Translations under genes and position numbers: made by a program
IMG/VR virus record: IMGVR_UViG_3300046804_003060
Span: 1 to 31,903 of that record
Reading direction: 5' to 3' (one strand)
Source: a virus
Length of the DNA stretch: 31,903 nt
Notes under the pieces: generated by a model
Database searches by the model: none
The model's input: the letters and a program-made list of their open reading frames with translations, nothing else
Told to the model about the DNA's origin: nothing
Shown here: positions 5,795-12,954 of the stretch, one piece after another
Numbering within the stretch: the stretch's first letter is position 1
How the letters are laid out: each line of letters starts with the position of its first letter

Positions 5795-6685
5795 TTACCT
5801 CTTAAATTTAAAAATTCTAATTCCAAAAATTTTAACACGAGTTTCTTTTTTTAAACGTTGCAAATAAAAGATTTTTTTATGCAAAAAAATAATATCAGGT
5901 TTCAAATTCCAATGCTTAAAATCGGAAATAAAACGGCTTATGTGTTTTGTAATTGTCTCTTTTTCTACCGCTCCTACTAATCCATGCCATCTAATTAATT
6001 CACAAACATTATGATTTTCTTTCAATAAAGAAGTTTTCATAACAGGAAATCCAGCACGAGCAAGTTGTTTAAAAAAAGCTTCGCTACACATTGGATTGCC
6101 GACAAAAACTCCTGCCATAAAATTATTTGTCTTAAAACCTAAATTTTCAAAATGTCTTGTAAATTTAAGTTCATATTCCTCAATAATTGCATTTTTTGTG
6201 GGTTGAGCTTTAACTGCCCTAAAATAATCCACAAACTCTTTACTCATAAACATATTTTTTCTAAATACTAAAAAATAACTTTGAAGATGACTAATTCGTA
6301 AAGAATTAGGATTAACTGAACCAAGAGAACGAACAAGCCCCCAAAAATCACAATCATTATTTTTCATTTTTTCAAATACAGGTTCAAAAGAATTGATGCA
6401 ATAACAAGAGTCATTTGCTAAAACTAATTCGTCAATATTAGCAAGTTCATGTTCAATTGCGATCAAGCCTTTTTTCCAGCTTCCAAAATCATACTCACCA
6501 TGCCTGCCAGCAATAACTAGATCAGCTATTGCTTCGACTCTTCTTATTTCTTTTGCTGATAAATCAGAATCAGAAACAAATATGATTTTATCACATACTT
6601 TTGTTAGCTCTAAGAGATACAAGATAACATAGTCATCAACTATATTATCTTTATCGTAATGAGCAAAAATTACAGTTCTTTTCAT
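5795..6685 (-). CDS. RgpF-like glycosyltransferase (rhamnan synthesis protein F family)
   Basis: The 296-residue product matches the core of the RgpF family: FAHYD (7-11), VDDYV (16-20), FVSDSDLS (36-43), EYDFGSWKKGL (64-74), LANDSCY (89-95), DFWGL (113-117) and SHLQSYFLVFRKN (132-144). Members build or modify rhamnose-containing surface polysaccharides from nucleotide sugars on the cytosolic face of the membrane. This copy is only the catalytic core, shorter than streptococcal RgpF, and ends in a basic segment. In a phage early operon it probably alters host or virion-exposed glycans, for example to block superinfection. The family call is strong; sugar and acceptor are unknown. It looks like a cargo gene acquired from bacteria. 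Confidence 0.85.
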   Translation of the reverse strand: MKRTVIFAHYDKDNIVDDYVILYLLELTKVCDKIIFVSDSDLSAKEIRRVEAIADLVIAGRHGEYDFGSWKKGLIAIEHELANIDELVLANDSCYCINSFEPVFEKMKNNDCDFWGLVRSLGSVNPNSLRISHLQSYFLVFRKNMFMSKEFVDYFRAVKAQPTKNAIIEEYELKFTRHFENLGFKTNNFMAGVFVGNPMCSEAFFKQLARAGFPVMKTSLLKENHNVCELIRWHGLVGAVEKETITKHISRFISDFKHWNLKPDIIFLHKKIFYLQRLKKETRVKIFGIRIFKFKR

Positions 6686-6686
6686 A

Positions 6687-7028
6687 TTATTTTAAATTAA
6701 TTACTGAATCATTACCAAACTTGCCAGTTGCAGCGTGAACGCTCATTAATCTTGCTTGATCTATTTCAATTGATTCAATTCTTTTAGCGAAATCAATCAA
6801 GATAAAATCTGCATCTTGTTCTTTTACTATTTGAAGCAATTCACTTGCACCAGCAACTCTATCCCTAGCCGCTAATTCAAGATGGATTTGATAAATCATT
6901 GTTTTATCAACGTTTGAATGTCCAAAAGTTTGACCAAAAGTTTCGTCACAATATCCTTTTCCTTCTAGCTCTTCTAAAACTGTTGAATAAGTTGGTAAAC
7001 TTGAAGCTAAAATGTAAGTTCTTTTCAT
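6687..7028 (-). CDS. Hypothetical protein next to glycosyltransferase, 113 aa
   Basis: The 113-residue product begins MKRTYILASSLPTYSTVLEE, has a mixed alpha/beta pattern with ADFILIDFAKRIESIEID (about 73-90), and ends KFGNDSVINLK. No signal, membrane segment or recognised motif. One base separates it from the RgpF-like gene, and both products begin MKRT, so they were probably acquired or are expressed as a pair. The start context is TAATAATATG without a Shine-Dalgarno. It may be an enzyme partner or a regulator; nothing in the sequence decides this. Confidence 0.65.
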   Translation of the reverse strand: MKRTYILASSLPTYSTVLEELEGKGYCDETFGQTFGHSNVDKTMIYQIHLELAARDRVAGASELLQIVKEQDADFILIDFAKRIESIEIDQARLMSVHAATGKFGNDSVINLK

Positions 7029-7054
7029 ATTATTATTTTATTTAGTTGTTAATA

Positions 7055-7222
7055 TTAATTTCTATTCATACAAATTGTAGGGCTGCACATGATAGAGAAT
7101 CTTTCATGATTCCAATCACAAATTGGTTGATTAACTCCATTGACGCAAGCACAAAAACATGACGCGTTGGCATTACTTGCTAAAGTTAAAGCTAAGATTG
7201 TTGCTAATATTATTTTTTTCAT
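7055..7222 (-). CDS. Secreted cysteine-rich peptide, 55 aa
   Basis: A 55-codon frame starts at ATG 7222. Residues 1-20 (MKKIILATILALTLASNANA) are a textbook Sec signal peptide with an A-N-A cleavage site. The mature 35-residue peptide has six cysteines (22, 24, 26, 35, 46, 51), starting SCFCACVNGV, enough for three disulfides in the periplasm. Small secreted proteins with a similar CxCxCVNG start occur in proteobacteria as I recall, but I cannot name a function. A role in altering the envelope or blocking other phages is possible. The start context is the A-rich leader shared by neighbouring genes. Confidence 0.75.
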   Translation of the reverse strand: MKKIILATILALTLASNANASCFCACVNGVNQPICDWNHERFSIMCSPTICMNRN

Positions 7223-7253
7223 ATTATTTTTTATTTGTTGTTAGTATTAATAG

Positions 7254-7454
7254 TTAAAGTTTTTTAAGAGATTCTAAAACTTGTTTTGAATTTATAATCT
7301 CAAAAACGCTAACATTGTTTTGCATTTTAAGCATGTTGTTTATGCGATGATTAAACTCCATACCTTCTTCATAACTAAGCTTTTCAAAAGCTAAATCTTT
7401 GATTTTGTTCTGTATACGTCTATAAAGTCTAAATTTTGCTGTTTCATTTGGCAT
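7254..7454 (-). CDS. Hypothetical protein, 66 aa
   Basis: The 66-residue product is helical and basic at its N-terminus (AKFRLYRRIQNKIKDLAFEK, about 6-25), with no recognised motif. It begins at ATG 7454 after an A-rich leader (AACTAAGTAAAAAATATG) with no Shine-Dalgarno. Early-arm position right after the leftward promoter suggests a host-takeover or regulatory protein, but that is only position-based. Confidence 0.6.
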   Translation of the reverse strand: MPNETAKFRLYRRIQNKIKDLAFEKLSYEEGMEFNHRINNMLKMQNNVSVFEIINSKQVLESLKKL

Positions 7455-7473
7455 ATTTTTTACTTAGTTGTTG

Positions 7474-7689
7474 TTAATTGACATAAGAAAAATTTGGTGC
7501 TGAAAAAAATAGTAATCCTTTATCATTATATACATTTTCTTCAAAGATAGCTTTTCTTCCAATGTAACCAATCAAATTTTGACCGACTAGCATAAATGTT
7601 TCAGCTTTATTAAAAGCTTTTAATTGTTTATCGCTTAAATTATCAGTTACAATTTTATTTCTTAAGATATTTAAATCGTAAATTTTCAT
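7474..7689 (-). CDS. Hypothetical protein, 71 aa
   Basis: The 71-residue product begins MKIYDLNILRNKIVTDNLSD, has a helical first half and a beta-like second half (LIGYIGRKAIFEENVYND, about 39-56), and no recognised domain. It follows an A-rich leader (AAAAAGTTAATAATATG) and lies 20 bases after the stop of the first early gene. Probably cytosolic. Function unknown. Confidence 0.6.
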   Translation of the reverse strand: MKIYDLNILRNKIVTDNLSDKQLKAFNKAETFMLVGQNLIGYIGRKAIFEENVYNDKGLLFFSAPNFSYVN

Positions 7690-7709
7690 ATTATTAACTT
7701 TTTAAATTA

Positions 7710-7973
7710 TTATTGAGAATAATTGTCAAAAAAACTTATAAGTTTTTTTAATTTTTTAGGCATATCATAAAAATTAGTTGATATTTCAATTTTAACACCA
7801 GGATAATCGCTTGTTATTATAGTCTCTAGTTGAGACATAGAATCAATTGAGATGCGAAAATCTTCAATTACAGTTTTTAAACTTTTTTCGGTTCCAGTTG
7901 CATAAAATACTCCGCTCTTTTTTTCGTTGAGAATATAATTCATTTCTCCGTCACTTAAATTTAAATTTTTCAT
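7710..7973 (-). CDS. First leftward gene, hypothetical, 87 aa
   Basis: The 87-residue product (MKNLNLSDGEMNYILNEKKS...) is mixed alpha/beta and acidic in the middle, ending with a basic helix KKLKKLISFFDNYSQ. No recognised motif, signal or membrane segment. It is the gene closest to the divergent control region, about 43 bases downstream of the expected start of the leftward promoter, so it should be the first phage product made in this direction. First early genes often inhibit host functions, but I have no sequence evidence for that here. Confidence 0.65.
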   Translation of the reverse strand: MKNLNLSDGEMNYILNEKKSGVFYATGTEKSLKTVIEDFRISIDSMSQLETIITSDYPGVKIEISTNFYDMPKKLKKLISFFDNYSQ

Positions 7974-8022
7974 ATTTTTTACTTTTTAAATTATTATCGA
8001 AAGCTCAAACTTTCTGAAAACT

Positions 8023-8051
8023 AATATAAACATGAGTAAACTATTATGCAA
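8023..8051 (-). promoter_or_regulatory. Leftward early promoter
   Basis: Read leftward, TTGCAT (8051-8046) and TATATT (8028-8023) are separated by exactly 17 bases. The start would be near 8016, about 43 bases from the first leftward gene. The spacer contains TTTACTCATG, the reverse complement of the CATGAGTAAA box at 8031-8040, a usual place for a repressor site. Confidence 0.55.
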
Positions 8052-8194
8052 CAATTAATTTATATTTAATTAACAATTATTTAATATTAGTTAAATTATG
8101 TATCAAAAAGAAACAGTGTAAAAATAGTTGATGTTGTGAAGGCTTGATTTTACTATGTGTCAAGTGATAGTTGTAAAAGTGTATCAAAATGAGA

Positions 8195-8222
8195 TTGACA
8201 AAAAAAATAAAGAAAGTATCTT
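8195..8222 (+). promoter_or_regulatory. Candidate rightward promoter
   Basis: Perfect TTGACA (8195-8200), 16-base A-rich spacer, TATCTT (8217-8222). A second TTGACA (8221-8226) overlaps but lacks a good -10. Either could feed the terminase operon. Confidence 0.4.
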
Positions 8223-8261
8223 GACAAATGACTCAAGTTTTGGGGGATTGAGGGGGCAAGC

Positions 8262-8278
8262 AACAAGCTTGTTATACT
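8262..8278 (+). promoter_or_regulatory. Extended -10 promoter overlapped by a 12-base palindrome
   Basis: TG-T-TATACT (8270-8278) is an extended -10 with five of six bases of TATAAT. The perfect palindrome AACAAGCTTGTT (8262-8273) overlaps it, so a bound protein would block it. The start would fall near 8285, giving a leader of about 93 bases before the small terminase. Confidence 0.5.
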
Positions 8279-8297
8279 ACTGCTGTATGCGTTAGTA

Positions 8298-8316
8298 TCG
8301 CAATTGTTGATTGCGA
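8298..8316 (+). other. Leader hairpin upstream of small terminase
   Basis: TCGCAAT (8298-8304) and ATTGCGA (8310-8316) are exact reverse complements with a 5-base loop TGTTG. No T-run follows, so it is more likely an RNA structure or protein site than a terminator. Confidence 0.6.
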
Positions 8317-8364
8317 AAGGAAATATTAATTTTAGCGACCAATGAAATGGCGCGGCAATCAATA

Positions 8365-8373
8365 GAGTAAATG
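8365..8373 (+). promoter_or_regulatory. GAGTAAATG box before small terminase
   Basis: One of several GAGTAAATG boxes placed just before late genes. Its ATG opens a short frame of six codons (MKYVEE) that runs into the terminase gene in another phase and ends at 8389-8391. Confidence 0.4.
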
Positions 8374-8377
8374 AAAT

Positions 8378-8827
8378 ATGTGGAAGAATAGCACGAAGTT
8401 TTCGCAAGAAATATTTGATGAAATATGCGTTAGAATTGCTGAAGGCGAATCATTGCGTAAGATTTGCAAAGATGAGAAGATGCCAAGCTTAGTGGCGGTT
8501 TGGAAATGGTTGAATAATAGCGAAGAATTAGTTAAGCAATACACACGCGCACGCGAAGAACAAGCTGAAACTCTTGTTGATGAAATAATTGACATAAGTG
8601 ATGAAAAAAAAGATGATACTTTTTTAGATAAAGACGGTAATGAAGTAATTAATCACGAAGCTATTGCGCGCAGTCGTTTAAGAGTTGATTCGAGAAAGTG
8701 GATTGCTTCTAAATTAAAGCCAAAAAGATTTGGAGATTACACAAAGATTCAAGCCGAAGTAAAAGACACAAGCTCTACAAGTTCTTGGCTTGGCGAAGTG
8801 TTAAGCGAGATTGATAATAATAAGTAA
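8378..8827 (+). CDS. terS: Terminase small subunit, Sf6 type
   Basis: The 149-residue product matches Sf6 gp1-like small terminases: an N-terminal helix-turn-helix region (EICVRIAEGESLRKICKDEK then MPSLVAVWKWL, about 15-46) that binds the packaging site, YTRAREEQAE (55-64) starting the central oligomerisation helix, and the conserved RLRVDSRKWIASKLKPKRFG (about 100-119) toward the C-terminus. It forms a ring that recognises phage DNA and hands it to the large terminase. It is the first gene of the rightward arm and lies 37 bases ahead of the large subunit. Start ATG 8378 is the first in this frame. Confidence 0.9.
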   Translation: MWKNSTKFSQEIFDEICVRIAEGESLRKICKDEKMPSLVAVWKWLNNSEELVKQYTRAREEQAETLVDEIIDISDEKKDDTFLDKDGNEVINHEAIARSRLRVDSRKWIASKLKPKRFGDYTKIQAEVKDTSSTSSWLGEVLSEIDNNK

Positions 8828-8864
8828 TAACTTAATTTTTGAGAAAATAAAAAAGATCTAAAAA

Positions 8865-10394
8865 ATGGATCAAGAAAGAAGAAGAAAACTGGCTGAACTC
8901 TTGAGCAACAAAGCTTGGCGAATGTCTAATCTTTATTACTGCAAAGATGAGAACGGAAGAGAATTTAAATTTATTTGCAACGAAGCACAAAGTGAATTAA
9001 TAGAAGAAACGCACCCGCTAAACATCATTCTTAAAGCAAGACAATTAGGGATTACAACATTCTACTGCATTAATTATCTTGATGATTGCTTATTCAACTC
9101 AAACATCACAGCAGTCTTGATTGGTGATGATTTAGAAGATGCAAAGAAACTACTAAGAGATAAAGTACGTTATGCTTACGACAGATTGCCGCCAGAAATA
9201 AAAGAACATAGACAACTGATTACTGATAGCACAGAGATAATGCGCTTCAGTAATGGATCAAGCTATTCAGTTACTACATCAGCTCGTTCTGGCACAGTTC
9301 AAAGATTACACATCACAGAATTTGGCAAGATATGCAGGAAGTCACCAGATAAAGCAGAAGAGATAATGTCGGGTTCACTTAACACAGTTCATCAAGGGCA
9401 ACAGATTGTGATTGAAAGCACGGCACAGGGAGCAAGTGGGCATTTCTTTAACATGTGCCAAGTCGCAGAAAGAAAGCTACGAATGAAAGAAGAATTGACT
9501 TCTTTAGACTGGAAGTTCCATTTCTTCGGCTGGTGGAAGGATAAGAAATACAAGATGGCGGCTGATTACATCTTTAACACGAAGCAAGCTGATTACTTTG
9601 CAGAGCTAGAGAACGAAGGGATCTATCTGACGACACAACAACGGACTTGGTATTGCAAGAAAGAAGAAACTCAAGGCGACTTGATGAAGCAAGAGTTTCC
9701 TTCTAACTCAAAAGAAGCATTTCAGAAAGCTATCATCGGTGCTTATTGGTCAAAAGAATTAATTAAAGCGGAACAAGACGGAAGACTCGGAAGAGTAAAC
9801 ATTGACCAATACTTACCAGTGCATACAGCTTGGGATTTGGGAATTAATGACACAACTTGTATCTGGTTCTTTCAGAAGAAAGGCTTCGATTTCTTGATTG
9901 TTGATTACTACGAAATGAGCGAAGAGCCATTGCCGCATTACTTCAAGATTTTGAAAGATAAAAACTATAACTACGGCAATCACTTCGCACCGCATGATAT
10001 TGCAAAGCGTTCATACTACGACGGAAAAGACGGATTAGAGATTGCTAAGAACTTTGGCTTCAGATTTGAGAAAATAACAAGAGCGCAAAACAAAATGGAC
10101 TCAATTAACGAAGCTCGCTCAATCTTAAATCGCTGCTGGTTTGATCAAAAGAGATGTGAAACTGGATTAAGCAGACTAAGAGAGTACAGAAAGAAGTTTA
10201 ATGACAAGTTGGGTTGTTTTATGGATCAACCTCTGCACGATATTAACTCAAATGGCGCAGATGCTTTTCAAACTTTCGCTGCTTCAGTTCATCGCTTAGA
10301 AACTTACAGACAAGAAAACGAAGGTTTTGTCGATGACTGGGCTTATGAAGAGTATTTGAATGCAAGTAATAGAAATTCTATTACTGGGTATTAA
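8865..10394 (+). CDS. terL: Terminase large subunit
   Basis: The 509-residue product is the packaging motor: an N-terminal ATPase pumps DNA into the prohead and a C-terminal RNase H-like nuclease cuts it. Motifs seen: Walker A-type LKARQLGITT (56-65), Walker B-like RLHITEFG (147-154, with the catalytic acid), coupling motif IESTAQG (183-189), nuclease Asp in HTAWDLGINDTT (about 319-330), HDIAKRSYYDGKDG (about 371-385) and C-terminal GADAFQTFA (about 464-472). Length is usual for the family. It starts 37 bases after the small subunit, with only a weak purine stretch as ribosome site. Confidence 0.95.
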   Translation: MDQERRRKLAELLSNKAWRMSNLYYCKDENGREFKFICNEAQSELIEETHPLNIILKARQLGITTFYCINYLDDCLFNSNITAVLIGDDLEDAKKLLRDKVRYAYDRLPPEIKEHRQLITDSTEIMRFSNGSSYSVTTSARSGTVQRLHITEFGKICRKSPDKAEEIMSGSLNTVHQGQQIVIESTAQGASGHFFNMCQVAERKLRMKEELTSLDWKFHFFGWWKDKKYKMAADYIFNTKQADYFAELENEGIYLTTQQRTWYCKKEETQGDLMKQEFPSNSKEAFQKAIIGAYWSKELIKAEQDGRLGRVNIDQYLPVHTAWDLGINDTTCIWFFQKKGFDFLIVDYYEMSEEPLPHYFKILKDKNYNYGNHFAPHDIAKRSYYDGKDGLEIAKNFGFRFEKITRAQNKMDSINEARSILNRCWFDQKRCETGLSRLREYRKKFNDKLGCFMDQPLHDINSNGADAFQTFAASVHRLETYRQENEGFVDDWAYEEYLNASNRNSITGY

Positions 10395-10411
10395 ATGAAA
10401 AAAAGAATTGC

Positions 10412-10503
10412 TTGACATTTTCTTTTTGACACATAATTTATACAAAATCTTGAGTAAATGTATCGAAATGAAACAAAACGCAAAATAACTTTGCTTACTC
10501 AAG
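10412..10503 (+). promoter_or_regulatory. Candidate promoter and inverted CTTGAGTAA repeat at portal start
   Basis: Perfect TTGACA at 10412-10417 with possible -10 elements downstream (CATAAT 10432-10437, TATACA 10439-10444). CTTGAGTAA (10449-10457) and TTACTCAAG (10495-10503) are perfect 9-bp reverse complements flanking the portal start codon (10458) and its first 12 codons. A protein bound here, or an RNA hairpin, could control portal synthesis. Confidence 0.5.
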
Positions 10504-12659
10504 ACGCTGCACAATACTTAGATTTTCAAACTATCTTAAACACAGATAATCTTGCTGAAATATTATCAGAAGAAATGCGTGCGTCTGTTGCGTCAAAAGT
10601 TACTACTCGATACAACACAGATTTACAATCAAGAAGCGAAAAGCAGAAACAGCTTCAAAGCATCATTAAATACGTTCTTTCTCAGTCAGAAAAACGTTCT
10701 TTTCCATTTGAAGGGGCTTCAAATGTTATCTTTCCTTTAATTTCTACCGCTTGTGTTGAGTTTGCCGCTAAGTGCTATCCCGAAATCTTTAAAGATGGAA
10801 ACATCGTAAAAGCTAAGATTATTGGTAATGATGACGGCGAAGTGATGAAAGACGCTGAAGGCAATGAAATGCGTAATGAAGATGGCTCTATTGCTATTTT
10901 AGATGAAACAGGACTGCCAGCAATCCAGAATGTGGGTGCTAAACTTAAGCGCGGTCAAAGAGTTGCAACTGTAATGAATTATCAGTTGAACGAAGAGATC
11001 GAAGGCTTTGAAGAAAACATGGACGCTTTGTTTAATGCTCTAAGCGCATTAGGCACGATGTTTAAAAAAGATTACTACAATTCAGAAGGTAATATTTGCT
11101 CTGACCTAGTTTATCCTGACAAGCTAATCATTAACGATTTTGCGCCTTCTTTCAAAGCCCCTGTAACTCATATCATCGAGAAATACCCGCAAGACGTAGT
11201 TTCTTCGATCCGTTCTGGTGATTATATTGATTTTGATTTTGACCCTGAAGCACAAGACACAGCAGCTTTTGACAATTCTTTAGATGAGAATGACGATAAA
11301 AAAACAGGTGATGAGGCTTCTGCTGGCTTAGTAGTATTCTTGGAGCAGCACACTTGGATTGACTTAGATAATGACGGCTATGCTGAACCTTACATTGCGG
11401 TGGTGCATAAAGCATCTGGCAAGCTTGTTAAGTTAGTTAAACGCTTCTACGAGAAAGATGTTAAAAAGAATAAGAAAGGTGAAATTCAGTGCATCGAAGC
11501 AATCAACTTCTTTGTTAAATATATCTTCATTCCTTCGCCAGATGGTTCGTTTTATGGTATTGGTTTAGGTCACTTACTATTCAATGTTAACTCAGCAATT
11601 AATAGTTCAATCAACCAATTAACGGACGCGGGGACATTACAAAACACAGGTGGCGGATTTATTTCTAAATCTCTCAATATCTCTGGTGGCATGAAGCCTT
11701 TCCGTCCTGCTGAATGGAAGACGTGCGATTCTTTTGGTGGTAATATTCGTGACGCAGTTGTCCCACTTCCAGTGCCAGAACCTTCACAAACTCTATTCGT
11801 GTTGATGCAGTTTTTAGTTAATGCCGGTAAAGAACTAGGAAGCTTAAGAGATGTTTTGACGGGTGAAAATGCAGGAAACATTGCTGCTACTACCTACATG
11901 GGAATGGCTGAACAGAGCCAAAAACAGTTTAAAGCTGTATTCATGAGAATTTATAATTCTCTAAAGCAGGAAATTAAAATTTTCTATGAGTTAGATTCTC
12001 AATACCTTCCTCAAAAAAAATACGCTGAAATCTTAGACATTAAATTATTTGAAAGCCCAAGTGTAAAAGAAGACTTCTCGCTAAAAGGTTATGATATTGT
12101 GCCAGTAGCGAATCCGGAAAATGTAATTTCAATGCAGAAGTTTGCTAAGGCTCAATTCTTAATGGGTTTCATTGGCTCGCCTATGGTTGACCAATTCTTA
12201 TTACACAGAACAGTATTTGAAACTGCTGGCATCGAAAACTTTGATAAATTCATTATTCAACCACAGCCACAACAAGATCCGTCTGTTCAAATTGCCGCAG
12301 CTCAAGAAGAAACTAAGCGACTCAAAATACAATCTGACGCTCAAATAGAAACTGCTAGATTAGAGTTAGAGCAAATCGAGCTTCAGAAAAACTCGGCCAA
12401 AGCTGATTCTGAGGTATTAGTAAACTACGCTCAAGCTGGCAAATTGGTAAAAGATACCGAGATGGCAGAAACAAAAGAGAAATTAGATGTCTTGGACAAC
12501 ATGATTGATGCCGAGACCAAACAAAATAAAATGCAAGACCGCAAAGAAGAAAGAAGATTTAAAGCGGCAGTAGAGCTAGCAAAGCTAGAGAATCAGCAAG
12601 TCCAAGCTCCTTCAACCAAAAATAAAACTGAGGAAAACGAGACCTCCGCTGATGATTAA
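10458..12659 (+). CDS. Portal protein, P22-like
   Basis: The 733-residue product forms the dodecameric portal at one capsid vertex through which DNA enters and leaves. N-terminal landmarks of P22-type portals are visible: SFPFEGASNVIFPLISTACV (about 75-94) then EFAAKCYPEIFKDG, KRGQRVATVMNYQLNEEIEG (about 164-183) and LFNALSALGTMFKKDYY. The tail region (about 610-720) is Gln/Glu/Lys-rich coiled coil, like the long barrel helix of P22 portal; length is close to P22 gp1 (725). The ATG sits inside a TGAGTAAATG box, and no other in-frame ATG precedes the conserved region. It is the first gene of its transcription unit. Confidence 0.9.
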   Translation: MYRNETKRKITLLTQDAAQYLDFQTILNTDNLAEILSEEMRASVASKVTTRYNTDLQSRSEKQKQLQSIIKYVLSQSEKRSFPFEGASNVIFPLISTACVEFAAKCYPEIFKDGNIVKAKIIGNDDGEVMKDAEGNEMRNEDGSIAILDETGLPAIQNVGAKLKRGQRVATVMNYQLNEEIEGFEENMDALFNALSALGTMFKKDYYNSEGNICSDLVYPDKLIINDFAPSFKAPVTHIIEKYPQDVVSSIRSGDYIDFDFDPEAQDTAAFDNSLDENDDKKTGDEASAGLVVFLEQHTWIDLDNDGYAEPYIAVVHKASGKLVKLVKRFYEKDVKKNKKGEIQCIEAINFFVKYIFIPSPDGSFYGIGLGHLLFNVNSAINSSINQLTDAGTLQNTGGGFISKSLNISGGMKPFRPAEWKTCDSFGGNIRDAVVPLPVPEPSQTLFVLMQFLVNAGKELGSLRDVLTGENAGNIAATTYMGMAEQSQKQFKAVFMRIYNSLKQEIKIFYELDSQYLPQKKYAEILDIKLFESPSVKEDFSLKGYDIVPVANPENVISMQKFAKAQFLMGFIGSPMVDQFLLHRTVFETAGIENFDKFIIQPQPQQDPSVQIAAAQEETKRLKIQSDAQIETARLELEQIELQKNSAKADSEVLVNYAQAGKLVKDTEMAETKEKLDVLDNMIDAETKQNKMQDRKEERRFKAAVELAKLENQQVQAPSTKNKTEENETSADD

Positions 12660-12668
12660 TATTAATAA

Positions 12669-12692
12669 ATTTGAGTAATTCATGAGTCAAAT
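12669..12692 (+). promoter_or_regulatory. TGAGTAA/TGAGTCA inverted repeat around a start codon
   Basis: ATTTGA (12669-12674) and TCAAAT (12687-12692) are reverse complements enclosing the start codon at 12682. The arms belong to TGAGTAA (12672-12678) and TGAGTCA (12683-12689), related to the other boxes in this phage. Confidence 0.35.
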
Positions 12693-12954
12693 CGAAATGA
12701 AAGAGTTAAAGGATTGGTTAAACGATCCTGCAGCACTAAAGTTTAAGAAAATTTTATTAAATTCTCGCGCTAAATTGTTAAACAACATAAGTCAAGGTTA
12801 TCTTAAGTCAGATGGGTCATTTAAAAAAGATTCTATCTTAAGCAATCTCGGTGAGTGTTTAGCAATGAAAGATATTTCTAATTTTTTTGGCAACAAAGAC
12901 GAAGCCGTTTTAGAGAATTTACTAAAGGTTTTTTATGGAGGTGAGAATGAGTAA
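12682..12954 (+). CDS. Hypothetical protein between portal and co-chaperonin, 90 aa
   Basis: The 90-residue product is helical, with ELKDWLNDPAALKFKKILLN (about 8-27), a short basic patch, and a C-terminal DEAVLENLLKVFYGGENE. It ends overlapping the GroES-like gene by 8 bases and carries that gene's Shine-Dalgarno (GGAGGTGAG). No family recognised. Place between portal and scaffold suggests a head-assembly or minor virion role, which is inference. Start ATG 12682 is enclosed by an inverted repeat. Confidence 0.7.
   Translation: MSQIEMKELKDWLNDPAALKFKKILLNSRAKLLNNISQGYLKSDGSFKKDSILSNLGECLAMKDISNFFGNKDEAVLENLLKVFYGGENE

Larger units (their letters stand above)
7974..8377. promoter_or_regulatory. 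Divergent control region between early and late arms
   Basis: This 404-base gap has no convincing gene. From left to right it holds a leftward promoter (8023-8051) with a TGAGTAAA box in its spacer, a very AT-rich stretch (about 8050-8130), a candidate rightward promoter (8195-8222), a CTTGA/TCAAG dyad (8220-8237), two G-runs (8242-8256), a 12-base palindrome over an extended -10 (8262-8278), a 7-bp hairpin (8298-8316) and a GAGTAAATG box (8365-8373). Its position before the small terminase would also suit a packaging start site or an origin. Confidence 0.7.

Noticed and set aside
8153-8595. Minus-strand frames in and around the divergent control region (8153-8407, 8359-8595)
   Set aside because: The second is antisense to the small terminase; the first is low-complexity, spans promoter elements and has no ribosome site.
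10400-10435. Rho-independent terminator after the large terminase
   Set aside because: The A-rich and T-rich stretches can pair only imperfectly with no GC in the stem, and a TTGACA promoter element occupies the loop.
11570-11881. 103-codon minus-strand frame inside the portal gene
   Set aside because: It is antisense to well-conserved portal sequence, with no start signal or recognisable product.
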